In this document: piece after piece, positions 51,337 to 51,359 of the stretch
Numbering within the stretch: the stretch's first letter is position 1
How the letters are laid out: the number at the start of each line of letters is the position of its first letter
Source: Lachnospiraceae bacterium UBA1766
GTDB lineage: Bacteria; Bacillota; Clostridia; Lachnospirales; Lachnospiraceae
Length of the DNA stretch: 51,359 nucleotides
Assembly (NCBI GenBank): GCA_002314715.1
Contig: DCGY01000073.1
Span: 1 to 51,359 of the forward strand
Direction: 5' to 3'
Made by a program: the position numbers and the translations under genes
Notes under the pieces: generated by a model
What the model was told of the DNA's origin: nothing
Databases searched by the model: none
Seen by the model: only the letters and a program-made list of their open reading frames with translations

Positions 51337-51359
51337 TGTACCGACCCCCAAAAGTTAGA
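51337..51359. mobile_element. Probable left end of an IS3-family (IS150 group) element
   Basis: The window ends in TGTACCGACCCCCAAAAG followed by TTAGA. Terminal repeats of IS150/IS1223-type elements start TGTAC and contain CCCC-AAAAGTTAGA-like sequence. No transposase is in view. Confidence 0.5.

Overview
The window looks like chromosome of a spore-forming, low-to-moderate GC Firmicute of the Lachnospiraceae type. The evidence is conserved Clostridia gene blocks (yicC-remA-gmk-rpoZ; cysE-cysS-mrnC-rlmB-sigH behind a cysteine T-box; recA-recX-rny), sporulation-linked genes (sigH, spoIIM-like, SpoVB-like flippase, a free Spo0A DNA-binding domain), a DUF4317 gene, strong AGGAGG-type ribosome sites and sigma-A promoters. 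The genus is not resolved.

Layout. 1-473: non-coding, with short GAA-loop hairpins and three hairpins spaced 62 bp apart leading into a DEAD-box RNA helicase. 2392-11468: housekeeping genes (ispF, lgt, alr) mixed with a U32-like protein, an intracellular-type subtilase, a C_GCAxxG_C_C protein and a three-gene VWA / MoxR-type AAA+ / helical protein module. 11509-15432: a repeat-like spacer, DUF4317, then, from a divergent promoter sharing its -35 region, two uncharacterised membrane proteins. 15564-19267: stand-alone Spo0A C-terminal domain, glycogen synthase, lipid-linked sugar flippase. 19376-25246: the main accessory locus, a LytTR response regulator and AgrC-like histidine kinase followed by a Sec-exported 132-aa protein, a large membrane protein with an outside domain, an ABC ATPase and an ABC permease. 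25302-32823: rqcH divergent from yicC-remA-gmk-rpoZ, then rimO-pgsA-cinA. 33076-36485: SOS-controlled recA-recX and rny. 36684-40260: aspartate-type aminotransferase, Nudix hydrolase, SpoIIM-like protein, and convergent DAHP synthase. 40440-44770: the cysteine T-box operon ending in sigH. 44910-49124: a giant RND transporter. 49236-50555: tRNA-Thr(GGT), VanZ-like protein, TrmO. 50606-51359: two small unknown genes and a gene start apparently cut by an IS3-family element at the edge.

The best candidate for an undescribed system is 19376-25246: a two-component system of the class that senses secreted peptides, a direct repeat spaced like a LytTR operator, then an exported orphan protein with a dedicated ABC exporter or immunity machine. 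Other points of interest are the tRNA-Thr(GGT) gene close to trmO (whose product modifies that tRNA in E. coli), sigH under cysteine T-box control, an RND pump with about 300 extra residues including a seven-residue repeat, a 54-bp repeat element flanked by 11-bp direct repeats inside the yicC-remA operon, and an aroF-type terminator lying inside the coding sequence of a convergent gene.

Many first-ATG/TTG ORFs were shortened to starts supported by ribosome-binding sites or promoters; each case is noted. All identifications come from reading motifs; no database search was run.
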